64,000 nucleotides of DNA from Pseudomonas sp. ANT_H4. Lineage in GTDB: Bacteria; Pseudomonadota; Gammaproteobacteria; Pseudomonadales; Pseudomonadaceae. Below the pieces are notes generated by a model. It had not been told where the DNA came from. It made no database searches and was given only the letters and a program-made list of their open reading frames with translations. Position numbers and translations under genes: made by a program. Shown one piece after another: positions 30,437 through 38,347 of this stretch. The DNA lies in NCBI RefSeq assembly GCF_008369295.1, contig NZ_VOBG01000003.1:124001-188000 (forward strand). The letters run 5' to 3'. The first letter of the stretch is position 1, and every line of letters starts with the position of its first letter.

Positions 30437-31680
30437 ACCCCATCTCCCGCGCAGATTTGCGAGAGCATCCGCAGCCGGCGCTTGGGCTCGCTGACAAACG
30501 GGTTGCGCTCATCCCAGGCATATCCGGCGAGGATCGAACTGATCATCCGACGAATGTCCGGTGAGCTGGTGGGATGGAAAATCACATCCTGGAACGTTCC
30601 CGCGTACCAGCCCTCGACGTAGCAACGGAAGGTGTCGACTCCACGCTTCAACGGCTCGGCAAACTCGCTTTGCCAGTCGACCGTTTCGCCTTGCAATTGT
30701 CGGTGCAGCAAACCGGCGGCCATGCTCGCCGACCGCATGGCGATGGTCACGCCGGAGGAAAATACCGGGTCGAGGAATTCCGCCGCGTTACCCAGCAAAG
30801 CAAAGCCTGGACCATGCAAGGCTTTGACGTTGGCCGAATAGCCGCCGATGGTCCTGGCCTCGGTATCCCACACCGCGTTTTTCAGCACTGTGGACAGGCT
30901 TGGGGTTTCGTCGATAAAGCTGCGCAAGCAAGCGTCGAGGTCTGCATCGCGGCCGTCGAAATGCTCCTTGGCCGCCACCACGCCTACCGAGCAACGGCCG
31001 TTGCTGAACGGGATGGTCCAGAACCAGATATCGCGCTTGGTCGGGTGTGTGGTGACGAGGATCTTGCTGCGGTCGAAGCCCGGATGTTCGATACGGTCCT
31101 CGACATGGGTAAATACCGCCTGGCGTAACGGGAAGTTCGACGGCGCCTCCAGGTCCAACAGGCGCGGCAGGACGCGGCCGTAACCGCTGGCGTCCAGTAC
31201 GAAACAGGCCTTGAGGTGGTACTCGCTGCCGTTCTCCCGGCGTATGTGCAGGTAACGGTTGCCTGCGGCAAAGTCGACGCCGACGAGGGTCTGGCCGTAA
31301 CGAATTTCCACGCCCTGCAACGCCGCTTGATCCGCCAGCAGCTTGTCGAACTCGCCGCGCTGCACCTGGAAGGTGGTGGGTTTGCCGTTGCTGAAGGTGT
31401 CGCCAAAATCAAAGGCGCTGTAGCGCTCGCCCCAGGCAAACGCGGCACCGGTTTTCACCTGGAAACCGGCAGCGTTGACCGCGTCGAGCATGCCAGCTTC
31501 TTCGATAAAGTCGATGCAGTGGGACAACAGGCTTTCGCCGATGGAAAAGCGCGGGAAGTGCTGGCGCTCGATGATCAACACATCATGCCCGTTACGTTTA
31601 AGCAGAGCGGCAGCAATGGCGCCGGACGGACCGGCACCAATCACCACCACCTGGCGACGTTCCATTTCAACTGTGGACAC
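30433..31680 (-). CDS. FAD-dependent oxidoreductase, halogenase/monooxygenase superfamily
   Basis: A 415-residue flavoprotein. The FAD-binding loop VVVIGAGPSGAIAAALLKR is at the N-terminus, followed by ERQHFPRFSIGESLL, and a second conserved block LLGNAAEFLDPVFSSGVTIAM. These are features of the tryptophan-halogenase-like and geranylgeranyl-reductase-like flavoproteins. I do not see a clear WxWxIP halogenase motif; the matching region reads IWFWTIPF. The GTG at 31680 has AAGGAG five bases before it and is preferred to ATG 31665. Similar genes accompany aryl polyene and dialkylresorcinol clusters; the reaction is not known. Confidence 0.82.
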   Translation of the reverse strand: MSTVEMERRQVVVIGAGPSGAIAAALLKRNGHDVLIIERQHFPRFSIGESLLSHCIDFIEEAGMLDAVNAAGFQVKTGAAFAWGERYSAFDFGDTFSNGKPTTFQVQRGEFDKLLADQAALQGVEIRYGQTLVGVDFAAGNRYLHIRRENGSEYHLKACFVLDASGYGRVLPRLLDLEAPSNFPLRQAVFTHVEDRIEHPGFDRSKILVTTHPTKRDIWFWTIPFSNGRCSVGVVAAKEHFDGRDADLDACLRSFIDETPSLSTVLKNAVWDTEARTIGGYSANVKALHGPGFALLGNAAEFLDPVFSSGVTIAMRSASMAAGLLHRQLQGETVDWQSEFAEPLKRGVDTFRCYVEGWYAGTFQDVIFHPTSSPDIRRMISSILAGYAWDERNPFVSEPKRRLRMLSQICAGDGV

Positions 31681-31737
31681 TGTGGCTCCTTGCCGGTTGG
31701 GCAATCATCAAATTCAATTCAAAGGTGTTGGTGGTCA

Positions 31738-34050
31738 TCATTGCGCATGTTCCTGACGCCCGGCCCACGGCGCCAGCATAAAACTGAACGCCAGGCCCAG
31801 GCTTACCGACAGGCCGAAGTTACTCACCGCTGGCGTGCTGGAAATCGCCAGCAGGCCGAATGACAGCCACGTGGTGACGGCCGCCAACAGCGTGCCCAAC
31901 AGGCTCACGGCGGCGCCGCCGATCTGCTCGCGCATCAGGATCGCGTAGTCGACGCTGATGGCGGTCACCAGCAGCAGGCCAAACAGGCTGAACAGGGTCA
32001 GCGGTTGCCCCAGCCAACCGAGGCTGGCCAGGCTGCACAGCGCAGCGAGCAGCGGCAGGGCAACAATGCGCAAGGCGCCACCGAAGCCGAAAGGCAGGAT
32101 CAGCAGCAACACGATCAGCACGCAGGACATCAATTTCAATTCGGCAGCGCTGATTTGAGTGGCGGCGAAAACCTGGTTCAAGTCGTCGAGGCGGTCCACC
32201 AGTTGCACGCCGGGTAAGTCCAGGGCCTGCACCCGCAGCAACGCCGAGTTGTTCAGGCCTTGCAGGCTGACCATGGCTGCCACGCCATCGTCGGTTGCAC
32301 CGAGCCACAGCGTACGCCAGGGCTGCGCCAGAGGGCCGATCAGCGCCGCGTCGATGTCTTCGGTGGGCAGGGCTTGCAGTTGCGCCAGTTCCGCTTGCAG
32401 GGCGCTGGCCGGTACGCCTAGGTCCAGCAGCGGTTGCCAGAATTGCGGCAGCTTGTTCAGGGCTTCGCGCACTTGTTGTTGCTCGCTTGGCTGGTTGACC
32501 AACTGATTGAGCGCCAGATAACCCTGAAGCTTATCCATGTTCACCAGTTGATCCAGACGCTGGCTCAGCGCCGTCTGACGCTCCAGCAGTTGCTGCTGAT
32601 TGTTCGCACGCACCAGGAAGAATTGGCTGGTGGGTTGATAGCCGGTAATCCGCGCAATGGCCTGGGCTTCCTCCAGTAATTGCGGCGGCGCGCCGATCCA
32701 TTGGCGAATATCGTTTTTGCTGTTCAGCTGCCATAAACCACCGGCGCAAAACAGCAACACCAACACCAGCAACACCGGGCTCGGCAGGCGCTTGAGCAAC
32801 GACTCACGCACCCCCAGCAGAAACTCGGCAATTCGCAGCGGCCACTGGGCCGGGCGCAGATCCATGCCCTTGAGCAAGGCCGGCAACAGGCACACCGCCG
32901 ACAGGTACGCACCCACCAGCCCAGCGGCGGAGAACACGGCGATCTGGGTCAGGGCCGGGAATGGCGTCCAGGCCAGCGCCAGGTAACCGATGCAACTGGT
33001 GGCCAGGCTCAGGCTCAAACCCGGCAAGGTCAGGCGCAACGCTGGCCAACTGCGCCAGGGTTGCAGGCTCCAGCTCTTGGACAGGTAATGCAGCGGGTAA
33101 TCCACCGCCACGCCAATCAGGCTCGACCCCAGCACCAGGGTCATCACATGCATATGGCCGAACAGCGCGACACAGGCCACCGCACCAAACAGCATGCCCA
33201 CCAGCACCGGTACAAACGCCAACAATACCCGCCAGCGGCGGAACGCCAGCAGCAACAGCAAAAGGATGCCAACGGTGGCGCCGCCGCCGACCCAGGTCAT
33301 CTCCCGGGTTGCCTGCTGCTGACCATTGGCCGCGTACAGCAGGCCGCTGGCAGCAAGCAATTGCACGCCTTGCTTACTGGCCTGTTCGCGGCTGGATTGG
33401 AGCAAGTCGGCCACTTGAAGCGGCAACTTCATGTCGAAGGCATTGCCGTTGGTGCGCGCCCGCAGCAGCACCCAGCTTTTGCCGTCGGCATCGGCGATCA
33501 ACGCGCCGCTGCCAATATCCAACTGTACCGAACCGTGTTGCGGCTGGCTGTTCTGGATGCGTCCGGTGAGGCCGAGCCAATCGTCCTGGCTCGGCACCAG
33601 GCTGAAACCGGTAAAGGGATCGAACAGCGCCTGCACCCGTTGCTGAATAAAGGCGTGTGGCTGCTCGATCAGTTGCTCGCGGTCCTTGGCCGAGAGCATC
33701 GCCAGGCGCCCTTGCAGCAACTGCTGACGCAAGGCCGGCAGATCTGCCTGGAGGTTCCATTGGACCTTTTCAAACAGGCTGCTGGCTTGCCAACGCGCGC
33801 CCAGTTGTTGGGCCATGGCCACCGCCTGCTGGCGGTCGGCATGGCCCACCAGCACCAGCATTTCGCGGTTCAGTGGCTCCTGCATGCGTTGTTCGGCGCG
33901 CAGCTCCAATGCATCCGGCGCGGTGCCGGGCACCAGTTCCATGAGGTTGGCCGACAGTGGCGCACCCTGGCGCCATTGCCAGCCGGCCAGGGCCAACACG
34001 GCCACCAGCAGGATCAGGAACAGGCGCGGTAGCCAGCGCTCACTGGGCAA
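31738..34050 (-). CDS. MMPL/RND-family exporter of the aryl polyene cluster
   Basis: A 770-residue inner-membrane protein with two repeats of one helix, a periplasmic loop and five helices. The first repeat ends near residue 400 and the second near the C-terminus; helix-rich segments include VGILLLLLLAFRRWRVLLAFVP and LIGVAVDYPLHYLS, whose Asp is typical of proton-coupled MMPL proteins, and SVDYAILMREQ in the second. TTG 34050 overlaps the upstream LolA-like gene by 11 bases and has GGAG upstream. Role: flipping or extracting the polyene lipid for transfer to the outer membrane. In ape naming this is the apeM position. Confidence 0.85.
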   Translation of the reverse strand: MPSERWLPRLFLILLVAVLALAGWQWRQGAPLSANLMELVPGTAPDALELRAEQRMQEPLNREMLVLVGHADRQQAVAMAQQLGARWQASSLFEKVQWNLQADLPALRQQLLQGRLAMLSAKDREQLIEQPHAFIQQRVQALFDPFTGFSLVPSQDDWLGLTGRIQNSQPQHGSVQLDIGSGALIADADGKSWVLLRARTNGNAFDMKLPLQVADLLQSSREQASKQGVQLLAASGLLYAANGQQQATREMTWVGGGATVGILLLLLLAFRRWRVLLAFVPVLVGMLFGAVACVALFGHMHVMTLVLGSSLIGVAVDYPLHYLSKSWSLQPWRSWPALRLTLPGLSLSLATSCIGYLALAWTPFPALTQIAVFSAAGLVGAYLSAVCLLPALLKGMDLRPAQWPLRIAEFLLGVRESLLKRLPSPVLLVLVLLFCAGGLWQLNSKNDIRQWIGAPPQLLEEAQAIARITGYQPTSQFFLVRANNQQQLLERQTALSQRLDQLVNMDKLQGYLALNQLVNQPSEQQQVREALNKLPQFWQPLLDLGVPASALQAELAQLQALPTEDIDAALIGPLAQPWRTLWLGATDDGVAAMVSLQGLNNSALLRVQALDLPGVQLVDRLDDLNQVFAATQISAAELKLMSCVLIVLLLILPFGFGGALRIVALPLLAALCSLASLGWLGQPLTLFSLFGLLLVTAISVDYAILMREQIGGAAVSLLGTLLAAVTTWLSFGLLAISSTPAVSNFGLSVSLGLAFSFMLAPWAGRQEHAQ

Positions 34051-34741
34051 AGTCGTGTTGCTCCGCGTCGCTCAAAGATTGCGTGCTGGTGCTGTCCTGC
34101 ATGCGCAGTACGGTGCTGTCGCCCTGGGTTTCCAGTAGTTCGATTTTTTGCACCAGGTCGCCGCCGTCGATATTGATCTGGGTGAATACCTGCTTGAGCA
34201 ATAACGAGCGCGGAATCAGCGTTAGCTTCCACTGTGTGGCCTCGCCTTGCAGTTGCAACTCGAAGTCGCGCTGCAAGCCGCTGCTGTCGCCCTGTAACAC
34301 GGCGAGGAACAAACGATTCTGCTCGGCCCCGGCGCTCTTGTTGGGCAGCGGCTGCCAGCCGTTGGCATCGCGCCTGGCAATGCCTTGGGCGCTGATGCGG
34401 TAGTCCTGTTGCAGAGGGGTTTTCAGCAGCCAAAGCAAACCGTGGTCCTTGGCCAGAACAAAGGAGCCCTTGCTGGTCAGAGGCTGTGGCAGGGCGCGCA
34501 GGTGTTTTTCCTGGAGGAAGTTGCCGTGGATCACAGAGGGCTTTGCCAGTTGATCGCTGAGCTGTTGCAGGTCGAAGGCGTGGGCCAAGCCAGGAATCCC
34601 CAACAGCACACACACCACCACTCCTGCAGGAGCGAGCTTGCTCGCGAAAAACGCCAAGGCACCGCGTTTAAACAGGATGCCAGCGTTATCGTTGACGACC
34701 TTCGCGAGCAAGCTCGCTCCTACAGAAAACGGAGAGATCAT
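34040..34741 (-). CDS. LolA-like outer-membrane lipid carrier with a REPIN inserted in its signal-peptide codons
   Basis: A 233-residue periplasmic carrier related to LolA, the apeL position. The body shows LTSKGSFVLAKDHGLLWLLKTP and VFTQINIDGGDLVQ, typical of the family's hydrophobic half-barrel. ATG 34741 overlaps the thioesterase stop as ATGA, so it looks like the ancestral start. Residues 6 to about 40 are encoded by a REPIN at 34624-34725, which leaves the reading frame open and extends the signal peptide to about 55 residues before AHA-FDL. GTG codons at 34621, 34618 and 34615, just after the REPIN, could restart translation and would give a normal short signal peptide. Which start is used cannot be told from sequence. 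Confidence 0.82.
   Translation of the reverse strand: MISPFSVGASLLAKVVNDNAGILFKRGALAFFASKLAPAGVVVCVLLGIPGLAHAFDLQQLSDQLAKPSVIHGNFLQEKHLRALPQPLTSKGSFVLAKDHGLLWLLKTPLQQDYRISAQGIARRDANGWQPLPNKSAGAEQNRLFLAVLQGDSSGLQRDFELQLQGEATQWKLTLIPRSLLLKQVFTQINIDGGDLVQKIELLETQGDSTVLRMQDSTSTQSLSDAEQHDFAQ
34624..34725. repeat. REPIN inside the LolA-like gene
   Basis: A 25-bp REP arm at 34624-34648 (core GGAGCGAGCTTGCTCGCGAA) is inverted at 34701-34725 with 24 of 25 bases matching and a 52-bp centre. The centre contains CGTTGACGA-type sequence typical of this pseudomonad REPIN class. The element is 102 bp, an exact multiple of three, and lies within a coding sequence rather than between genes. Confidence 0.88.
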
Positions 34742-35163
34742 TTCAGGGCCCTTTCGACGGCTTCGACAAACACTGTCGGCGACGCCAGTTGCATCTCGCG
34801 ACTGGCAATCTCCACTGCCACTTGTACGGTGCTGGCGCGGGTCAGGCGTTCGCCGGTGGTGACGTCGCTGATCAGGTAATTGACCTTCAAGCGGCTCTCC
34901 CACTCCACCAGGCTGGCGCGCACATTGATGGTCTGGCCAAAGGTGGCGCCGCGTACATAGCGCAGCTGCATATCGATTATCGGCCAAGCGTAGCCCGACT
35001 CAAGCATGGCCGTGTAGTTGTGGCCGATCTTGTCCAGCAAGGCGCAGCGGGCGACTTCCAGGTATTTGACGTAATGGCCGTGCCAGACCACGTTCATGGT
35101 GTCGATGTCGAAAAACGGCACGAGGATTTCGGTGTCGCTGTGCAATACGCCCTGGCTACGCAT
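34738..35163 (-). CDS. apeK: 4HBT-type acyl thioesterase (ApeK type)
   Basis: A 141-residue hotdog thioesterase with the active-site pattern FFDIDTMNVVWHGHYVKYLE, where the Asp/Asn-V-x-H-x-x-Y layout is that of YbgC/4-hydroxybenzoyl-CoA thioesterases. It probably edits or releases acyl chains in the polyene pathway. ATG 35163 overlaps the ammonia-lyase stop by eight bases; the open frame continues upstream to 35214 without family support. Confidence 0.85.
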   Translation of the reverse strand: MRSQGVLHSDTEILVPFFDIDTMNVVWHGHYVKYLEVARCALLDKIGHNYTAMLESGYAWPIIDMQLRYVRGATFGQTINVRASLVEWESRLKVNYLISDVTTGERLTRASTVQVAVEIASREMQLASPTVFVEAVERALK

Positions 35164-36697
35164 GCAGCCTCCAGTGTTGCTCGGCGATGCGTTGTAGGCA
35201 CAGGCGCAGTTCACCTTCTAGGGCGCGGTCTTCGATCACGGGCGGGAAATCCTTGGCAAGTTCTTCATGCATGGCGGCCAGCGCTGGTGGTAGCGGCCGG
35301 GCATCTTCGGCCTGGGCCCGCAGCCACACGCCCTGGTTGGCTGCGAGCAAGGTGGCGGCGGCGACCTGCTCGGTCAGCTCCAACACACGGATGGCATCGC
35401 GGGCGGCGATGGTGCCCATGCTCACCTTGTCCTGGTTGTGGCACTCGGTGGAACGCGAGAACACGCTGGCAGGCATGGTGTTTTTCAGCGCTTCGGCGGT
35501 CCAGGCGCTGGTGCCAATCTGCACGGCCTTGAAACCATGGTTGATCATCGCGCGGTCAGCAGGGGCACCGGACAGATTGCTCGGCAGACCATGGTTGTAA
35601 CGCACGTCTACCAGCAGCGCGAGCTGACGGTCCAGCAGGTCGGCGACGTTGGCGACCAGTGTCTTGAGGCTGTCCATGGCAAAGGCGATATGCCCGCCAT
35701 AGAAATGCCCGCCGTGCAGCACGCGTTCGGCTTCGGCGTCGATGATCGGGTTGTCGTTGGCGCTGTTGAGTTCGATCTCGATAAATGAGCGCAGCCAGTT
35801 CAGGCTGTCGGCCAGCACGCCCAAAACGTGGGGTGCGCAGCGCAGGGAATAGCGGTCTTGCAAGCGGTGCAACGGCGCGGTTGGCGCGTCGATGGCCAGG
35901 TCCTTGCGCAACCAGGCGGCGACTTGCATTTGGCCGGGGTGCGGCTTGGCGGCGAACAGGCGTTCGTCGAAGTGCTCCGGGTTGCCTTGCAGCGCCACCA
36001 CGTTCAGCGCGGTGATGCGCGTGGCCAGTTGCAGCAGGTAATCGGCGCGGGCGAAGGCCAGGCAGGCGAGGCCGGTCATGACTGCCGTGCCGTTCATCAA
36101 TGCCAGGGCTTCTTTGGGGCGTAGCACCAGCGGCTCCCAGCCCAGTTCGCGGTGTACATCGGCAGCCTGGCGGCGCTCGCCACGGAACATCACTTCACGC
36201 TCGCCGGACAAGGTCGCGGCGACGTAGGACAGCGGTGTCAGATCACCGCTGGCGCCCACCGAACCTTCTTCCGGAATCAGTGGCAGCACGTCGTGTTCGA
36301 GAAAGGCGTGTAGACGTTCCAGCAGCTCGACGCGCACCCCGGAAACGCCGTGGCACAGCGACTGCAAACGCGCCGCCAGCACCGCACGGGTTGCTTGCGC
36401 ATCCAGCAACTTGCCCAGGCCACAGCCGTGGAAGGTGTAGAGGTGACGGGGCAGCGCTTCGACATGCTCCAGCGGCACCGCTACCACGCAGGAATCGCCG
36501 TAGCCGGTGGTGACGCCGTAGATCACGCCTTCCTTGTCCAGCAGGGAGTCGAGGAACTGCGCGCCTTTGGCGATGCGCTGGCGGTACTCGGCATCGTCTT
36601 GCAGGCGAGTCGGCGCCTGACGGTTGGCGAGGGCCAGCACGTCTTCGATGCGCAAAGGGAGTTCGCCGAAGGTTACCGGCTCAAGATGCGTCGTCAT
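35156..36697 (-). CDS. Aromatic amino acid ammonia-lyase (HAL/TAL/PAL family)
   Basis: A 513-residue MIO-dependent lyase. The self-cyclising Ala-Ser-Gly triad is seen in SVGASGDLTPLSY near residue 148, with the catalytic Tyr region GVTTGYGDS near residue 60 and the conserved NGTAVMTG and NSANDNPI segments. In xanthomonadin and flexirubin-type clusters such enzymes feed an aryl starter from tyrosine. Here it sits inside the polyene operon between an acyltransferase and a thioesterase, so a tyrosine or phenylalanine lyase is more likely than a histidine catabolic enzyme. Substrate is inference; residues after GVTTGYG do not settle it by eye. Confidence 0.85.
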   Translation of the reverse strand: MTTHLEPVTFGELPLRIEDVLALANRQAPTRLQDDAEYRQRIAKGAQFLDSLLDKEGVIYGVTTGYGDSCVVAVPLEHVEALPRHLYTFHGCGLGKLLDAQATRAVLAARLQSLCHGVSGVRVELLERLHAFLEHDVLPLIPEEGSVGASGDLTPLSYVAATLSGEREVMFRGERRQAADVHRELGWEPLVLRPKEALALMNGTAVMTGLACLAFARADYLLQLATRITALNVVALQGNPEHFDERLFAAKPHPGQMQVAAWLRKDLAIDAPTAPLHRLQDRYSLRCAPHVLGVLADSLNWLRSFIEIELNSANDNPIIDAEAERVLHGGHFYGGHIAFAMDSLKTLVANVADLLDRQLALLVDVRYNHGLPSNLSGAPADRAMINHGFKAVQIGTSAWTAEALKNTMPASVFSRSTECHNQDKVSMGTIAARDAIRVLELTEQVAAATLLAANQGVWLRAQAEDARPLPPALAAMHEELAKDFPPVIEDRALEGELRLCLQRIAEQHWRLHA

Positions 36698-37616
36698 CGG
36701 TCTTCCAGAAAGGGTAAAAGTTGAACCATTGTTGGGGCGCTTCCAGGCAGAACTGGCCCAGGCGTTCGGCGTAGCGGGCGGTCCATAACGCGATCACCTG
36801 CTGGCGGTCGCTGCGTTTCCATTCGATCAGTTGGGCGAAGGGCTCGATGATCAAGCGATAGCGCCCCTGGTGTTTCAGGCACATCAGCAGGTTGACCGGG
36901 CATTTCAGCAATCCGGCCAACAGCCACGGGCCCTGGGGGAAGGCGGCGTTATGGCCGAGGAAATCCACCCGCGCCGTGCGCCCGCCATGCAGCGGCACAC
37001 GGTCGCCAGCAATCGCCAGCCACTCGCCGTCGTCCAGGCGCTGGCTGAGCAGGAGCATGATCGCCGGGTCCAGCTCGCTGACCTGGATCAGCCGCAGATT
37101 GGTCGCCCCGGCTTCGCCCAGCAGGCGGTTGAAACGCTCGGCGTGCTTGGTGTGCACCAGCACGTTCATGGTGACTTTTTCGCCCAGTTCGGCGAGGGCC
37201 CGGCACACTTCCAGGTTGCCCAGATGCGCGCCCACCAACATCTGCCCGCGTTCGCCGCGTAGTTGTTGGCGCAGTTGGGCCGGGTCGATGATCTCGATCT
37301 GTTCCAGGCGCAGCTTGCCGTTCCATACGTCGAGCTTGTCCAGCAAGGCGTCGGCGAAGGCCATGAACTGGCCGAATACCCGTCGACGCGTGGGGCGCAA
37401 GTCGTCACGCCCGCTCCAGTCGGCCAGGCGCTGCTGGTATTGCCAGGCGCTCTGGCGGGCGGTGCGGCCGAACAGGAAGAAGTACAGGACTATACCGTAG
37501 AGAGCCGGAGCCAATGCTCGGCGCCCGAGTACCTTGGCGCCGAACGCGGTGAGTTTCATCAGCCAGAAACTGCCGCGCTCTTCACGGTCGGCCCAGTGTT
37601 TGCTGCCCTGGGTCAT
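36681..37616 (-). CDS. LpxL/HtrB-like acyltransferase of the aryl polyene cluster
   Basis: A 311-residue membrane-associated acyltransferase. It carries the H-x4-E catalytic motif as HLGNLE near residue 125, and LLGE and IAGDRVP segments typical of the lysophospholipid acyltransferase family. ATG 37616 overlaps the glycosyltransferase stop as ATGA. In enterobacterial APE clusters a glycosyltransferase/acyltransferase pair (apeJ position) attaches sugar and lipid to the polyene; here the two activities are separate adjacent genes. That role is inferred from context. Confidence 0.82.
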   Translation of the reverse strand: MTQGSKHWADREERGSFWLMKLTAFGAKVLGRRALAPALYGIVLYFFLFGRTARQSAWQYQQRLADWSGRDDLRPTRRRVFGQFMAFADALLDKLDVWNGKLRLEQIEIIDPAQLRQQLRGERGQMLVGAHLGNLEVCRALAELGEKVTMNVLVHTKHAERFNRLLGEAGATNLRLIQVSELDPAIMLLLSQRLDDGEWLAIAGDRVPLHGGRTARVDFLGHNAAFPQGPWLLAGLLKCPVNLLMCLKHQGRYRLIIEPFAQLIEWKRSDRQQVIALWTARYAERLGQFCLEAPQQWFNFYPFWKTDDDAS

Positions 37617-38347
37617 GCCTGCCACCGCCGCCATAGGATCATCGGCGCGCGCACCAGCATGCCGAAGAACAACCGGGTGTGCATGGACGAAATCAGGGCG
37701 TTGTCGTGGAACATGCGAAAGTGCGACAGACCATCGGCGGGGTAGTGCACTTTGGTGGGCAGCCAGCGCATTGGCTGGTTGCGCCATGACAGGCGCACCA
37801 GGATATCGGAGTCGAAATCCATGCGCTTGCCGATCCTGGCCGAGTCCATCAGCGCCAGCACCGGCGCCAGCGGGTACACGCGAAAGCCACACATCGAGTC
37901 GCGAATCTCCAGCGACAGGCTGTTGATCCACACCCACACATGGGTCAGGTAGCGGCCGTACAGACGGCCCTTGGGTACGCTGTCGTCGTATTCGGGGTAG
38001 CCACAGATCAGCGCGCGCGGGTGGGTGCGCGAGGCGTCGAGAAAGGTGCCGACTTCCCGCAGGTCATGCTGGCCGTCGGCGTCTACTTGCAGCGCATGGG
38101 TGAAGCCCAGGCGCGCCGCCTCACGGAAGCCGATCATCACCGCGCCGCCCTTGCCTTGATTGGCGGGCAAGGTGACCAGGGAGACATTGTCGAGGGTCGC
38201 CAACTGCGCCAGCACGGCAGCGCAGGCCGGGCTGCTGCCATCGTCCACCAGCAGGCACGGCAGGCCGCTGGCTAGCAGGGTACGGACCACGGCGGGCACG
38301 GCGGCTTCATGGTTGTAGACCGGGATCAGGGCGCAGGGGTTATGCAA
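37613..38347 (-). CDS. Family 2 glycosyltransferase of the aryl polyene cluster
   Basis: A GT-A glycosyltransferase of about 244 residues with ALIPVYNHEA at the N-terminus, LLVDDGSSP, NQGKGGAVMIGF and the DxD-type VDADGQHD. There is no membrane helix at the N-terminus; a C-terminal hydrophobic stretch (LFFGMLVRAPMIL) may contact the membrane. TTG 38347 has GGAG seven to eight bases upstream and is preferred; ATG 38395 lacks a ribosome binding site and would overlap the ligase by 56 bases. Likely adds a sugar to the polyene or its lipid anchor. Confidence 0.8.
   Translation of the reverse strand: MHNPCALIPVYNHEAAVPAVVRTLLASGLPCLLVDDGSSPACAAVLAQLATLDNVSLVTLPANQGKGGAVMIGFREAARLGFTHALQVDADGQHDLREVGTFLDASRTHPRALICGYPEYDDSVPKGRLYGRYLTHVWVWINSLSLEIRDSMCGFRVYPLAPVLALMDSARIGKRMDFDSDILVRLSWRNQPMRWLPTKVHYPADGLSHFRMFHDNALISSMHTRLFFGMLVRAPMILWRRWQA

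Noticed and set aside
34638..34879. Short frames reading the REPIN region on the plus strand
   Set aside because: They are the usual spurious translations of REP palindromes and are antisense to the thioesterase and LolA-like genes.
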